From Gammaproteobacteria bacterium (GTDB taxonomy: Bacteria; Pseudomonadota; Gammaproteobacteria; Acidiferrobacterales; Sulfurifustaceae), in the NCBI GenBank assembly GCA_004298065.1, contig SCRL01000069.1, positions 1 through 64,000 of the forward strand: DNA of 64,000 bases, given 5' to 3'. The position numbers were made by a program, and so were the translations under genes. The notes beneath the pieces were generated by a model. It worked only from the letters and a program-made list of their open reading frames with translations, did not search any database and was not told the origin of the DNA. This document shows positions 24,239-34,944 of the stretch, in pieces. Position 1 is the first letter of the stretch, and each line of letters starts with the position of its first letter.

Positions 24239-25027
24239 TTATGGCGTAATGTCGTTCATCACGTCGAACCCGGTGAGCGTGACCGATCGAACGTGCCGTT
24301 GCATCGCCTGCGCAACGTCGAAATCAGCGGCAGCGGCCAGGGCGGCCTCGGTCGCCGCCGCCAGCGGCCGGCCCGCGGCCAGTGCCGCCAGCCAGGCATA
24401 TTCGCCCACGGACAGCGGCTCGATTTCGACATCGAGCCCGTGGCGCACGACGAGCAGTCGTGCCGCGCCCTCGGCGAGGTCCACGGCCGGGTCGCCTTCG
24501 AAATCCGGCTGGTTGACCTGCCAGATGCGCAGCACCGGGTAGTCCGAGGCGAGCAGCCGCGCCGATGGATGCAGCCGGAACACGAGCGAACCGTAATGTT
24601 CTGGCGCGACCGCAGCGAGCGCGTCGAGCGAAAGCGGCTGCGCTTCGGCCGCGTGGTACGCTTCCTGCCACGCCCATTCCAGGCGCGCCACGTCGGGAAG
24701 GTACGGAAGCGTCTGCGCCGCCGGGAACGCCGCAAGAAAACCGGCGAAGTTCCCGCCGAAGTCGTGCAGGTTGCCCGAGCGCGGTGGATGGCGGCGGATG
24801 TAACTGTCGGCCGCGTACGCGAAGAATCCCTCGGCCACGAGCCGGTGTACCACGGGATAGTCCGCTATGAGCGCATCGGTGAGGTTGGCGAAGGTGTTAT
24901 GACGATAGATCTGGAGATGGCGCGCCGCGGGAAACGTGCCATCGCAGATATGGGCATGTACCGCCGGTACATCGTTCCAGATGCCGTCGGCGAATTCCCG
25001 TTGTAATTCACGCAGCATCGGCGTCAT
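24239..25027 (-). CDS. bufC: BufC (DUF2063) partner protein of the MNIO enzyme
   Basis: 262 residues. The N-terminal DUF2063 domain (about 5-100) is visible in LRELQREFADGIW, HLQIYRHNTFANLTDAL and YPVVHRLVAEGFF. The C-terminal half is a less conserved alpha/beta region. BufC-type proteins bind the MNIO enzyme and present the precursor peptide, forming the maturation complex. The start overlaps the bufB end by 20 nt, indicating translational coupling. Confidence 0.88.
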   Translation of the reverse strand: MTPMLRELQREFADGIWNDVPAVHAHICDGTFPAARHLQIYRHNTFANLTDALIADYPVVHRLVAEGFFAYAADSYIRRHPPRSGNLHDFGGNFAGFLAAFPAAQTLPYLPDVARLEWAWQEAYHAAEAQPLSLDALAAVAPEHYGSLVFRLHPSARLLASDYPVLRIWQVNQPDFEGDPAVDLAEGAARLLVVRHGLDVEIEPLSVGEYAWLAALAAGRPLAAATEAALAAAADFDVAQAMQRHVRSVTLTGFDVMNDITP

Positions 25028-25880
25028 GGACGCGCTCCAGAATGCGGTCCGCCATTGCGGCCTCTTCGACCAGCACCGCGAGCGCGGGCAAGTCGCTGTC
25101 CCACTCGATCAATGTCGGACGCAGACCAAGGCGCGCGACCGTTTCGCGATAGAGCTCCCACACCACATCGCACACGCGGGTATTGTGGGTATCGATCAGG
25201 ATATCGCCGTCCTCGTGGTGCTTGACCGTGTGGCCGGCGAGATGGATCTCCTGGACGCGATCGGCGGGAATGGCGCGCAGATAAACACGGGGATCGAATC
25301 CGTGATTGCACGCGCTCACGTAGACGTTGTTGACGTCGAGCAGAATGTCGCAGTCGGCGCGTTCCGCCGCTGCGGTCAGGAATTCCCACTCCGGAATGGT
25401 CGAGTGCCTGTAGCGGAGGTAACTGGACGGATTTTCGACCAGGATTCGACGCCCGAGGAATTCCTGCGTCTCGACAATGCGCGCCACGATGTGATCAAGC
25501 GCTTCTTCCGTGTAGGGCAGCGGCAGGAGGTCGTTGAGGTAGCGCCCGTCGATGGACGACCAGGACAGGTGGTCGGAAACGAGCCCGGGTTCGATGCGCG
25601 CGATGAGCTGTTGCAGCTTGCGCAGATGCTCTCGATTGAGCGGGTCCGCGGAACCGAGCGAGAGCCCCACCCCATGCAGGCTCACCGGGTAGTGCACGCG
25701 CGCACGTTCGAGGTAATGGAGCGGCGCGCCGCCGTCGCCGAAATAATTCTCGCTGTGGACTTCGAGCCAGCCGACGTCGGGGGGCGTCTCGGTGACGTCG
25801 CGATAATGCGGCGCGCGCAGCCCGATCCCGGCACGTGCCGGGATCGGAGCAGAAACCCTGGTGGCTGCGCGGGCCGGCAT
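25008..25880 (-). CDS. bufB: MNIO-family bufferin maturation enzyme (BufB/DUF692)
   Basis: 290 residues, complete. It has a TIM-barrel-type DUF692 domain with GIGLRAPHY (about 18-26), [56 protein letters not shown] and DTHN. These contain the His/Asp/Glu/Asn ligands for the iron cluster that oxidises precursor cysteines. It follows bufA1 by 5 nt and overlaps bufC. Two bufA1-type precursors in the same operon may share it. Confidence 0.92.
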   Translation of the reverse strand: MPARAATRVSAPIPARAGIGLRAPHYRDVTETPPDVGWLEVHSENYFGDGGAPLHYLERARVHYPVSLHGVGLSLGSADPLNREHLRKLQQLIARIEPGLVSDHLSWSSIDGRYLNDLLPLPYTEEALDHIVARIVETQEFLGRRILVENPSSYLRYRHSTIPEWEFLTAAAERADCDILLDVNNVYVSACNHGFDPRVYLRAIPADRVQEIHLAGHTVKHHEDGDILIDTHNTRVCDVVWELYRETVARLGLRPTLIEWDSDLPALAVLVEEAAMADRILERVHDADAA

Positions 25881-25885
25881 GCCGG

Positions 25886-26161
25886 TTACTTGGTTGATTT
25901 CAACGCGGCGCCGACGATCTTCTCGCAGCTGCCCTTCGGCAGAAGGATGAAGGCGCTCTTGTCACCGTCCTTCTTGGAGGTGCCGGCACATGCGCTCTTG
26001 GCTGTCTGGCAGTCGTTTTTGCCGGCCTTGGCGACGCCGTAGCATTTTTCCGTTTCCACCTTTTCGGCGGCACCGGCCGGCGCGAGCACGGCGAACGCAA
26101 GCACGCCGGCAATGGCGCTGGCGAGCACAACCGGGGAATACTTCGTTTCAGCATGTTTCAT
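25886..26161 (-). CDS. bufA1: BufA1-type bufferin precursor (DUF2282)
   Basis: 91 residues. A signal peptide (about 1-31, cleavage near AGA-AEK) precedes a compact core with four cysteines at 40, 51, 58 and 79 in the DUF2282 pattern EKCYGV, NDCQT, SACAGT and GSCEK. These are exported peptides that bind copper after MNIO modification in characterised cases. CAGGAGAC lies before ATG 26161. It is separated from the anti-sigma gene by 66 bp holding a GGCGGA-CGA-TCCGCC stem, which may set its higher expression. Confidence 0.9.
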   Translation of the reverse strand: MKHAETKYSPVVLASAIAGVLAFAVLAPAGAAEKVETEKCYGVAKAGKNDCQTAKSACAGTSKKDGDKSAFILLPKGSCEKIVGAALKSTK

Positions 26162-26227
26162 GACGTTGTCTCCTGTAAGGTTGGACCATGGCGGACGATC
26201 CGCCGTTAAATTGCGCCGGAACCGGTA

Positions 26228-26479
26228 CTAGGGTTGCTTGTCGCGCAGTTCGCGCGCGATACGCTCGCGCGCGTCTTGCGACAGCCGTAACGGTTCCGGT
26301 GCGTTCGCCCTGCGGCCAAACCGCCGCACCGCGGTACGAAGGAACGCCGCCTGGTCCGCGAAGGAGCGGCACGCGCCGCAAACCAGCAAATGCATGCGCA
26401 ACGCGATCCGCTCCCGCCACGCCAGGCGCCGATCGAGCGATTGAGACACCAGCAGGCTCGTTTCCTTGCAGCTCAACAT
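26228..26479 (-). CDS. Soluble zinc-finger anti-sigma factor (zf-HC2)
   Basis: 83 residues without a membrane helix. The ZAS-type motif HLLVCGAC (His30, Cys34, Cys37) with an upstream Cys4 is the hallmark of zinc-binding anti-sigma domains; the remainder is a basic helical tail. Such short soluble forms inhibit the ECF sigma encoded next to them and release it on redox or metal stress. It starts 7 nt after the sigma gene. Confidence 0.85.
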   Translation of the reverse strand: MLSCKETSLLVSQSLDRRLAWRERIALRMHLLVCGACRSFADQAAFLRTAVRRFGRRANAPEPLRLSQDARERIARELRDKQP

Positions 26480-26486
26480 GCCGGCC

Positions 26487-27116
26487 TCATTCTTTCGATA
26501 CGTTCGCGAACCAGTGGATTTCCAGACATTGCCTCAGGCGCAACCGCGCGCGATGAAGCATGACCCACAGGTTAGTCGGCGATACGTCCAGAACCTTACA
26601 CGCCTCGGCGCCCGCCACGCCGTCGATTTCGCACAGGGCGAACGCCTGGGCCTGGGCCGACGGCAGGGTATCGATACAGCCGGACAGCGCTTTCCAGAAC
26701 TGCTGCTGTTCCAGCGCCGTGTCCGGGTCTGGCCAGGGGGAAGGCGGCGTACGCCAGTGATCACCGTTTTCGGCGTCGAACAGGTGTTCGAGCAGCTCGT
26801 CCGTTTCGGCGGCATCGAGGGGCGTTTCCAGCGGCGCCTCGCGCCCGAGCCGGCGCCAGTGGTCGGCGAGCTTGTGCTTGAGAATGCCGATGAGCCAGGT
26901 GCGTTCGGAGGAGTGGCCGGCGAAATCACGGTGCGATCGCAGGGCCGCGAGCAGCGTATCCTGCACCAGGTCCTCCGCGGCGTCGCGGTCGTGCGCTCGC
27001 AGCAAGGCGTAACGAAATAGGGCGTCGCCATGCATGTCGAGCCACGCTTCGGGCGCCGTACCTTGCGTCGTGACCGGAAGGGGTCGGGAGTGGATACGAC
27101 GCAGGACCGCGCCCAT
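26487..27116 (-). CDS. ECF-family RNA polymerase sigma factor
   Basis: 209 residues. Region 2 is visible at about 35-100 (ALFRYALLRAHDRDAAEDLVQD, split by length limits, then ERTWLIGILKHKLADHWRR) and region 4 at about 145-205 (LPSAQAQAFAL, GAEACKVLDVSPTNLWVMLHRAR). There is no region 3. It lies between the two bufA1 genes and directly before its likely anti-sigma. The start at ATG 27116 has no strong ribosome site; region 2 begins at about residue 25, so any later ATG would cut it. Likely targets are the promoters at 1155-1183 and 27481-27509. Confidence 0.9.
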   Translation of the reverse strand: MGAVLRRIHSRPLPVTTQGTAPEAWLDMHGDALFRYALLRAHDRDAAEDLVQDTLLAALRSHRDFAGHSSERTWLIGILKHKLADHWRRLGREAPLETPLDAAETDELLEHLFDAENGDHWRTPPSPWPDPDTALEQQQFWKALSGCIDTLPSAQAQAFALCEIDGVAGAEACKVLDVSPTNLWVMLHRARLRLRQCLEIHWFANVSKE

Positions 27117-27129
27117 GGGTATGCGCCCG

Positions 27130-27420
27130 CTACTTCTTCAGGGCCGCAGGCGACGCCAGCGATCCCCCGGCGAGTTTCTCGCATGTGCCTTTCGGCACAT
27201 AGACCCAGGCGTCGCGCTGGTAGTCCTGTTTGGCGGTCCCGGCGCATACCGAGGCAGCGGTGGAACAGTCGTTTTTGCCGGCCTTGGACACGCCGTAGCA
27301 TTTTTCCTGTTCCTTGCAGAACACCAGCGGCTCGGCGGCATGGGCGGTTGCCGCGCCGAGAACGCCGAGACTCAGGACACCGGCAATGGCCGTGGCCAGA
27401 CTGCGATGGGGACGATTCAT
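27130..27420 (-). CDS. bufA1: Second BufA1-type bufferin precursor (DUF2282), extra cysteine
   Basis: 96 residues from ATG 27420. A signal peptide (about 1-28, AHA-AEP) precedes a DUF2282 core with cysteines at 41, 52, 59 and 80 in the same positions as the other precursor, plus an extra Cys35 in [11 protein letters not shown]. The C-terminus differs. It is the promoter-proximal gene of the operon, 13 nt before the sigma gene, so it is likely the most abundant product. A longer open frame through its leader to 27822 is not coding. Confidence 0.87.
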   Translation of the reverse strand: MNRPHRSLATAIAGVLSLGVLGAATAHAAEPLVFCKEQEKCYGVSKAGKNDCSTAASVCAGTAKQDYQRDAWVYVPKGTCEKLAGGSLASPAALKK

Positions 27421-27480
27421 GGGGCTCTCCGCGTGGTTTCGTTGTTGTCCACGCCGGCGATGTTGTCGGCGCGCACCACC

Positions 27481-27509
27481 TATGACCCGGCCCGCGACCA
27501 GGAGTTTCC
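27481..27509 (-). promoter_or_regulatory. Putative ECF sigma promoter of the bufferin operon
   Basis: On the minus strand GGAAAC (27509-27504) is followed after 17 bp by GTCATA (27486-27481), about 60 bp before ATG 27420. It matches the element before bufA2 in boxes, spacing and the TCC after the -35. This supports autoregulation by the sigma encoded in the operon. Confidence 0.5.
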
Positions 27510-27541
27510 GGCCGGGCGTCGGCCGACCGGCCGTGGACCCG

Positions 27542-28654
27542 TCAATATTGCAGCGTCTTGAACAGCCCGAGGACGGTGGAATACTGGTAGAGGTGGTTGA
27601 TGCCATCGAGCGGGCCGAGCTCGCCGTTGCCGTACATGCCCGCGATTGGCAGGCCGGGGAAACGCGTACGCAGCAGGTCGAGGTCGCGGTCGCGGTTGCC
27701 GTAGAACTGCGGTCCGCGCCCGAGGCAGGGGAAGAGCAACGCGAAATCGGGCGCCTCGCCCAGTTCTTCGGCCGCGCGCTCGGCGGTGACGCGCATGTCG
27801 CGCTCGGCGGCGAGCGTGTCACGCATCGCCCAGAATAGGCGCTCGCCGCGCGACAGCGGCTGCGCCAGGATGATGGACTGGTCGCGCGGGTTGGCGGCGA
27901 CGATGGGATTGATGCGGTAGCGCCCGTCGCGGATCGCGGTGGTCGGGTCGCCGAAGGTCACGCCGCCGAGGATCAGGTGCAGCGGGATGCGCTCCATGGC
28001 GCGCACCGATGCCGGCAACGACTGCACCAGCACCGACAGCGCCGGGTAGCCGCCGAGACTGCGCACCTCGACATCGTCCGCCTCGGCGACCTCGATCGGC
28101 GAGGTTAGCGCGCGCACGCCTTGCGATACACGGATCGCGGCGCGCGCGCCTTCGATCACCGCTTCGGCACGGCCGTCCTCGTTCACGCGTCCCGCACTCC
28201 AGACCTGGAACGGTCCCTGGCCCTGAACGTCGCCGGAGACACCGCCGAGGCGATGGGCCGTGACGTCGAGCCAGCCGGCGCCGAGACCCGCGGGCGTGCA
28301 CAGGCTCAGCACCGTGGACGACTCGTCGGCGAGGTCGCCGCCCACGGGCGGGCGCAGGCGCAGGGGATCGGTGAGGATCATGGCCGCGGCGCCCGGGCTG
28401 TCGAGCACCCATTCCTGTTCCGTGAGAATGCCGGCGCCGGTGGCGCCGATCACCTGCAAACAATGACTCTCGCGCGCCGCCGCGCGCAGCGCGGGCATCG
28501 GGTCGGCGGCGTATTCCGGCGTGAGGAACAACACGACCGTGGACGCGCGGTTCACGCCCGCGCGCCGCATCGCCAGGCGCACGGCCGCGGCCGCGTGCTC
28601 GGGCGACGCGCGGTGTCCGTGGCTCAGGCCGGTGGCGGCGGGACGCGGGTTCAT
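27542..28654 (-). CDS. FIST domain sensory protein
   Basis: 370 residues, no membrane segment. The FIST N domain (about 20-215, with [17 protein letters not shown]) is followed by FIST C (about 220-350, ending [11 protein letters not shown]). FIST proteins are thought to bind small ligands such as amino acids and feed chemotaxis or c-di-GMP signalling; the ligand is unknown here. It is upstream of the bufferin operon on the same strand, but the promoter at 27481 suggests separate transcription. Confidence 0.85.
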   Translation of the reverse strand: MNPRPAATGLSHGHRASPEHAAAAVRLAMRRAGVNRASTVVLFLTPEYAADPMPALRAAARESHCLQVIGATGAGILTEQEWVLDSPGAAAMILTDPLRLRPPVGGDLADESSTVLSLCTPAGLGAGWLDVTAHRLGGVSGDVQGQGPFQVWSAGRVNEDGRAEAVIEGARAAIRVSQGVRALTSPIEVAEADDVEVRSLGGYPALSVLVQSLPASVRAMERIPLHLILGGVTFGDPTTAIRDGRYRINPIVAANPRDQSIILAQPLSRGERLFWAMRDTLAAERDMRVTAERAAEELGEAPDFALLFPCLGRGPQFYGNRDRDLDLLRTRFPGLPIAGMYGNGELGPLDGINHLYQYSTVLGLFKTLQY

Positions 28655-28768
28655 GACGCCGCCTCCGAAAGGCCGAGCCGGATCGTTGCGGTAATGTTGT
28701 CGGCGGCTTGTGTCAATTCGCCGGTCGCATCCCCGCTTCGCGGGGGCCCTGCTCTGCGGCTCATGCCA

Positions 28769-29401
28769 CTACTCCGTTTTGTCCGGGTACTCGCATAGAT
28801 CATAGATCACGCAGGACCCGCAGCGCGGCTTGCGCGCAATACAGGTGTAACGGCCGTGCAGAATCAGCCAGTGGTGCGCGTCCTGGCGGTAACGCGCCGG
28901 CACCTCCGCGTGTAGCCGGTCTTCTACCGCGCGCACGTTCTTACCGGGCGCGAGCCCGGTGCGATTGGCGACACGGAAGATGTGAGTATCGACGGCGATG
29001 GTCGGGTGACCGAAAGCGGTGTTGAGCACCACGTTCGCGGTCTTGCGCCCCACGCCCGGGAGCGCCTGCAGCTCCTCGCGTGTGTGTGGCACCTGGCCGC
29101 GATGGCGTTCGAGCAGCAGGCGGCAGGTTTTGAGGATGTTGGCCGCCTTGGTGTTGTAGAGGCCGATGGTCTTGATGTGGCGTTTGAGGCCGCGCAGACC
29201 GAGGTCGAGCAGTTGCCGCGGCGTGTTCGCGACCTTGAACAATTCCGCGGTCGCCTTGTTCACGCTCTTGTCCGTCGCCTGCGCCGACAGGATGACGGAG
29301 ACCAGCAGCTCGAACGGCGTGCCGTATTTAAGCTCGGTCGTCGGCGCCGGATTGGCGCGCTTCAGCCGTCTGAATATCTCGGATCGCTGGGCGGCGTTCA
29401 T
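28769..29401 (-). CDS. nth: Endonuclease III
   Basis: 210 residues, normal length. It is a base-excision DNA glycosylase/AP lyase for oxidised pyrimidines. The helix-hairpin-helix LPGVGRKTANVVLN carries the catalytic Lys, the Asp follows in VDTHIFRV, and the 4Fe-4S ligands are in CIARKPRCGSCVIYDLC. ATG 29401 overlaps the rsxB stop as ATGA, which fixes the start; the open frame continuing into rsxB is not a fusion. Confidence 0.96.
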   Translation of the reverse strand: MNAAQRSEIFRRLKRANPAPTTELKYGTPFELLVSVILSAQATDKSVNKATAELFKVANTPRQLLDLGLRGLKRHIKTIGLYNTKAANILKTCRLLLERHRGQVPHTREELQALPGVGRKTANVVLNTAFGHPTIAVDTHIFRVANRTGLAPGKNVRAVEDRLHAEVPARYRQDAHHWLILHGRYTCIARKPRCGSCVIYDLCEYPDKTE

Positions 29402-30024
29402 GGACGACGCCCGTCGCGCTTGCGTCGTGCGCGCTCGAGCGCGGCATGAATCTCCGTGCGGATCACGTCGCGCGGCGGGAACACGGAACCGCGGCGCGCG
29501 CGCAGCGCTTGACGACGCGCCACACGCGTCCGTCGCGCCTCGGCGCGGTGGCGCCAGTTTTCGGTTTCCGCCGATGTGTACTCGGGCCAGGGACCGGCAC
29601 CGGCCGGCAATGCCATCGGGACGAAGACGATGCAATCCACCGGGCAGGGCGGCGCGCACAGGCCGCAGCCGTTGCATTCGGCGATCAGCACCGTGTGCAT
29701 CCGCTTGCGTGCGCCGACGATGGCATCCACCGGGCAGACGTCGAGACACTTGCGGCAGCCGATGCAGTGCGCCTCGTCGATGACCGCGCGCGTGCGGGGC
29801 TCGTGCACGCCGCAGCCGGGATCGAGCGGTTTGCGAGGTCGGTGCAGGATTTCCGCCAGCGCCTGCAGCGTTATTTCGCCGCCGGGCGGGCAGCGATTGA
29901 TGTCGGCGCGGCCGGAGGCCAATGCCTCGGCGTAGGCGCGGCAATGCGGGTAACCACAGCGCGTGCACTGTGTTTGCGGCAGGCGGGCGTCGAGTTGCGC
30001 CGCGAGATCGTTGAAGACTGACAT
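29398..30024 (-). CDS. rsxB: RnfB/RsxB-like ferredoxin, lacking the membrane anchor
   Basis: 208 residues from ATG 30024. An N-terminal Fe-S domain with CTRCGYPHC and a later Cys in NRCPPGG, and two 4Fe-4S ferredoxin motifs CIGCRKCLDVCP (about 95) and CNGCGLCAPPCP (about 125), are present. The N-terminal membrane helix of classical RnfB is missing and there is a basic C-terminal extension of about 60 residues. This short form is typical next to nth. No other rnf genes are in view, so its electron partner is uncertain. Confidence 0.88.
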   Translation of the reverse strand: MSVFNDLAAQLDARLPQTQCTRCGYPHCRAYAEALASGRADINRCPPGGEITLQALAEILHRPRKPLDPGCGVHEPRTRAVIDEAHCIGCRKCLDVCPVDAIVGARKRMHTVLIAECNGCGLCAPPCPVDCIVFVPMALPAGAGPWPEYTSAETENWRHRAEARRTRVARRQALRARRGSVFPPRDVIRTEIHAALERARRKRDGRRP

Positions 30025-30064
30025 GCGCCGCAGTATGGCGAGGCGGCGAGCGTGAGGCAACGCC

Positions 30065-32473
30065 TCAGCGACGGGGTTTTGAGTAGTGATTCAGTTCCTG
30101 GATGTCCTTGAGCGCCTGCACGAGCGGACGCGGCACGGCAAGCGCATAGCCCTGACCGTAGTCCACGCCGAGCTTCACCAGAGTTTCGCGGATGGCGTCG
30201 TTTTCCACATATTCGGCGACGGTCTGGATGCCCATGGCGTGCGCCACCTGGTTGATCGAGTTCACCATGGCCACGTCGGAGGCGTCGTCCGGCAGGTTGC
30301 GGATAAAGACGCCGTCGATCTTGAGGTAGTCCACGCGCATGCTCTTGAGGTAGGCGAACGAGGACAGGCCGCTGCCGAAGTCGTCGAGCGCGAAGCGGCA
30401 GCCGGCGCCCTTGAGCGTGCCGATGAGCCGCATGGCGGTCGCGAGGTTGGTGACCGCCGCGGTTTCCGTGATTTCGAAACACAGGTGTTTGGGGGGCACG
30501 CCGCTTTCGCGGATCGACTCCAGCACGAACGGCAGGAATTCCGGATCGTAGAGCGACTGCCCGGACAGGTTGATGTTGAAGCAACCGAAATCGGAGAGGC
30601 CCTCCCAGTTCAGGGTTCGCAGCTGTTCGAGCGTCTCGCGCACCACCCAGCGGTCGATCATCGGCATCAGGTGGTAACGCTCGGCCGCCGGCAGGTAGGC
30701 CGCGGGCGTGACGATGTGGCCGGTCTCGTCGGCGAGGCGCGCCAGGATTTCGTAGTGGCCGGCGTGTTTTTTCCGGCCCTTGAGCGGCTGGATCGCCTGA
30801 CAGTAAAGCGTGAAGCGGTTTTTGCGTACCGCTTCGTTCAGGCGCTGTACCCAGCCGATTTCGCGTTGCCGGCGCAGAATGGTGAGGTCGTTTTGCTGGT
30901 AGAGGTGCACGCGGTTGCGGCCCTCGTCCTTGGCGACGCGACAGGCCACGTCCGCCGACTGCATGGCATCGTAGATGCTGTTGGTGTCGGCGGTGACGCG
31001 CACCACGCCGATGCTCGCGGCCACGCTGAACGTCTTGTCCTCCCAGGTGAAGCGAAAATCGCGGATCGCCTCGCGCAGCTCCTCGGCCAGGCCACCGGCG
31101 CGTTCGAGTGCACAGTTCTCGAACAGCAATACGAACTCGTCGCCGTCCGGGCGCGCGAGGGCCGTGCCGTGCGGCAGGCGCGACCGGAGCAGCTGGGCGA
31201 GCTGGCGCAGCAACTCGTCGCCCGCGGCATGACCGCTGGAGTCGTTGACGAGTTTGAACAGGTCAAGATCGATGTAGCAGAGCGCATGCTGCGCGCCGTT
31301 GGAGCGTGTGCGGTCGAGGGCCGATTGCAGGTGTTTTTCGAACTCGCGCCGGTTGTACAGGCCGGTCAGGGTATCGTGGGTTGCCTGGTGGGCGATCTCG
31401 CGCGCCAGCGCGCGCATCTCGGTGACGTCGCGGAATATCAGCACGGCGCCCAGCACCTCGCCCACGGCGCCGCGCAGCGGGGTGGCGGCGAGTTCGATGG
31501 CGTGTTCCTCTCCGCGCCGGCCGGTGAGCACGATGTCGGTGTCCGCAGTCACGACCTCTCGGCCGGCGAGGGCGCGCGCGACCGGATTTTGCACGGGCTT
31601 GCGCGTGCTGTCGTGCGCGATGGTGAAGATCTCGCCGATGCGGCGCCCGCGCGCCTCCTGCGTGTCCCAGCCGGTGAGACGCTCGGCAATCGGGTTCAGG
31701 TATTCCACGCGCCCGGTGCCGTCGGTGCTGATGACGCCGTCGCCCATGGAATGGAGCGTCGCCAGGGCGCGTTCCTTTTCCTGGTGCAGCTCCACGTCGG
31801 CGCGGCGCGCGCGGCGTATCACCGCAACGGCGATCACGAAACCGAGCGTGACGATGAGGAGCGAGAGTGCGACCAGCAGGCCGCGCGCCTGCTGGTAGGC
31901 GCGTTTGGTTTCCTCGACGGCGCTGTCGGCCTGGCGCTTCTGAAGCGCATAAAGCTGCGCGAGTTGTTCGAGTACCGCGTCCTGGGTCGGGATCGCCTGG
32001 TCGAGCAGCAGCCGCTGCGCATCGCGCAGCTGTCCCTGAAAGGCCAGCTCGACCACGTGGTCCTGGACCGCGCGCGCCACGCCGGTGAGCCGGCCTTGTT
32101 GCTCGAGCAGTTCGCGTTCTTCCGCCGACAGCTGCATCTCCAGGAGCCGGCCGCGTGCCGCGGCGAACTCGCCCGCGAGATTGTTGAACCGTAGCCACTG
32201 CTCGTCACGCTCGAACGGATCGCTGAGCAGAATCAGCTTCTGCAGGCTCACGATGCGCTCGCGCGCGTTGTGGCGCATCTGCGTGGCGAGCTCGATGCGC
32301 TCCATGTGCACGTTGACGATTTTTCCGAGTCGGCGCTCGGCGACGTTCATGTAGACGACGCCGAGAGCGGTCAGCAGCACCATCAGCGCAAGCAGCGCGG
32401 CAAACCCGGCGCCGACGCTCAGCCGGCGGCGCGGGGGGGAGGCAGGCAACGGCGCAGCGGTCATGTCAGGCAC
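30065..32473 (-). CDS. Membrane-bound PAS-GGDEF-EAL c-di-GMP phosphodiesterase, altered GGDEF
   Basis: 802 residues. Two membrane helices (about 19-41 and 198-220) bracket a periplasmic helical sensor of about 155 residues. PAS (about 232-355), GGDEF (about 360-520) and EAL (about 530-790) follow. The GGDEF site reads PDGDEF (442-447), with the first Gly lost. The EAL side is intact: EILAR (575-579), NINLSG, FEITE, DDFG (697-700) and KID (718-720). I infer an active phosphodiesterase with a regulatory cyclase-like domain. This is the reverse of the degeneration seen in the protein at 3011-5095. Confidence 0.9.
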   Translation of the reverse strand: MPDMTAAPLPASPPRRRLSVGAGFAALLALMVLLTALGVVYMNVAERRLGKIVNVHMERIELATQMRHNARERIVSLQKLILLSDPFERDEQWLRFNNLAGEFAAARGRLLEMQLSAEERELLEQQGRLTGVARAVQDHVVELAFQGQLRDAQRLLLDQAIPTQDAVLEQLAQLYALQKRQADSAVEETKRAYQQARGLLVALSLLIVTLGFVIAVAVIRRARRADVELHQEKERALATLHSMGDGVISTDGTGRVEYLNPIAERLTGWDTQEARGRRIGEIFTIAHDSTRKPVQNPVARALAGREVVTADTDIVLTGRRGEEHAIELAATPLRGAVGEVLGAVLIFRDVTEMRALAREIAHQATHDTLTGLYNRREFEKHLQSALDRTRSNGAQHALCYIDLDLFKLVNDSSGHAAGDELLRQLAQLLRSRLPHGTALARPDGDEFVLLFENCALERAGGLAEELREAIRDFRFTWEDKTFSVAASIGVVRVTADTNSIYDAMQSADVACRVAKDEGRNRVHLYQQNDLTILRRQREIGWVQRLNEAVRKNRFTLYCQAIQPLKGRKKHAGHYEILARLADETGHIVTPAAYLPAAERYHLMPMIDRWVVRETLEQLRTLNWEGLSDFGCFNINLSGQSLYDPEFLPFVLESIRESGVPPKHLCFEITETAAVTNLATAMRLIGTLKGAGCRFALDDFGSGLSSFAYLKSMRVDYLKIDGVFIRNLPDDASDVAMVNSINQVAHAMGIQTVAEYVENDAIRETLVKLGVDYGQGYALAVPRPLVQALKDIQELNHYSKPRR

Positions 32474-32683
32474 AGGAAACCGTGCGTGCGGTGTGTGGAC
32501 CGAGAGTCATGTTCGTGTCGGCTATCGAGGTCGGATCGCCGGAAGATGATTATTCTGCACAACTGATGTACCACACTATTTATGCGTGGAAAATACCATT
32601 CCAGGTTAACTGACAAATCGAAATCCCTGTAGCGTAATGTTTTCTGCCTGTAACGTCTGAGATAGGAGCTTTAAAAGTACTGG

Positions 32684-34774
<2,091 letters not shown>

Positions 34775-34850
34775 GAGAACAAAAGAAGGTGTTACAGCCG
34801 CGGCATTATAGCAAGCCAATGCATGCACACCGGCAAGTCAATAATGAATA

Positions 34851-34938
<88 letters not shown>

Positions 34939-34944
34939 GAGTTT

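Noticed and set aside
26162-26227. A third ECF promoter before bufA1 (GCAACC-16 bp-CGCAAT).
   Set aside because: It matches the GGAAMC-N17-GTC pattern of the other two sites poorly and lies within the operon, so I do not list it.
27130-27822. A 230-codon protein containing the second BufA1.
   Set aside because: The extra N-terminal part runs through the ECF promoter region and the FIST gene in another frame; the signal peptide at ATG 27420 fixes the true start.
28731-28745. CCCCGC-TTC-GCGGGG stem after nth as a terminator.
   Set aside because: No U-tract follows on the minus strand; it may be a random GC-rich stem.
28769-29968. Apparent fusion of an Arg-rich N-terminus to endonuclease III.
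   Set aside because: The upstream part is the shadow of rsxB in another frame; nth and rsxB overlap by ATGA and each has a full-length product of its own.
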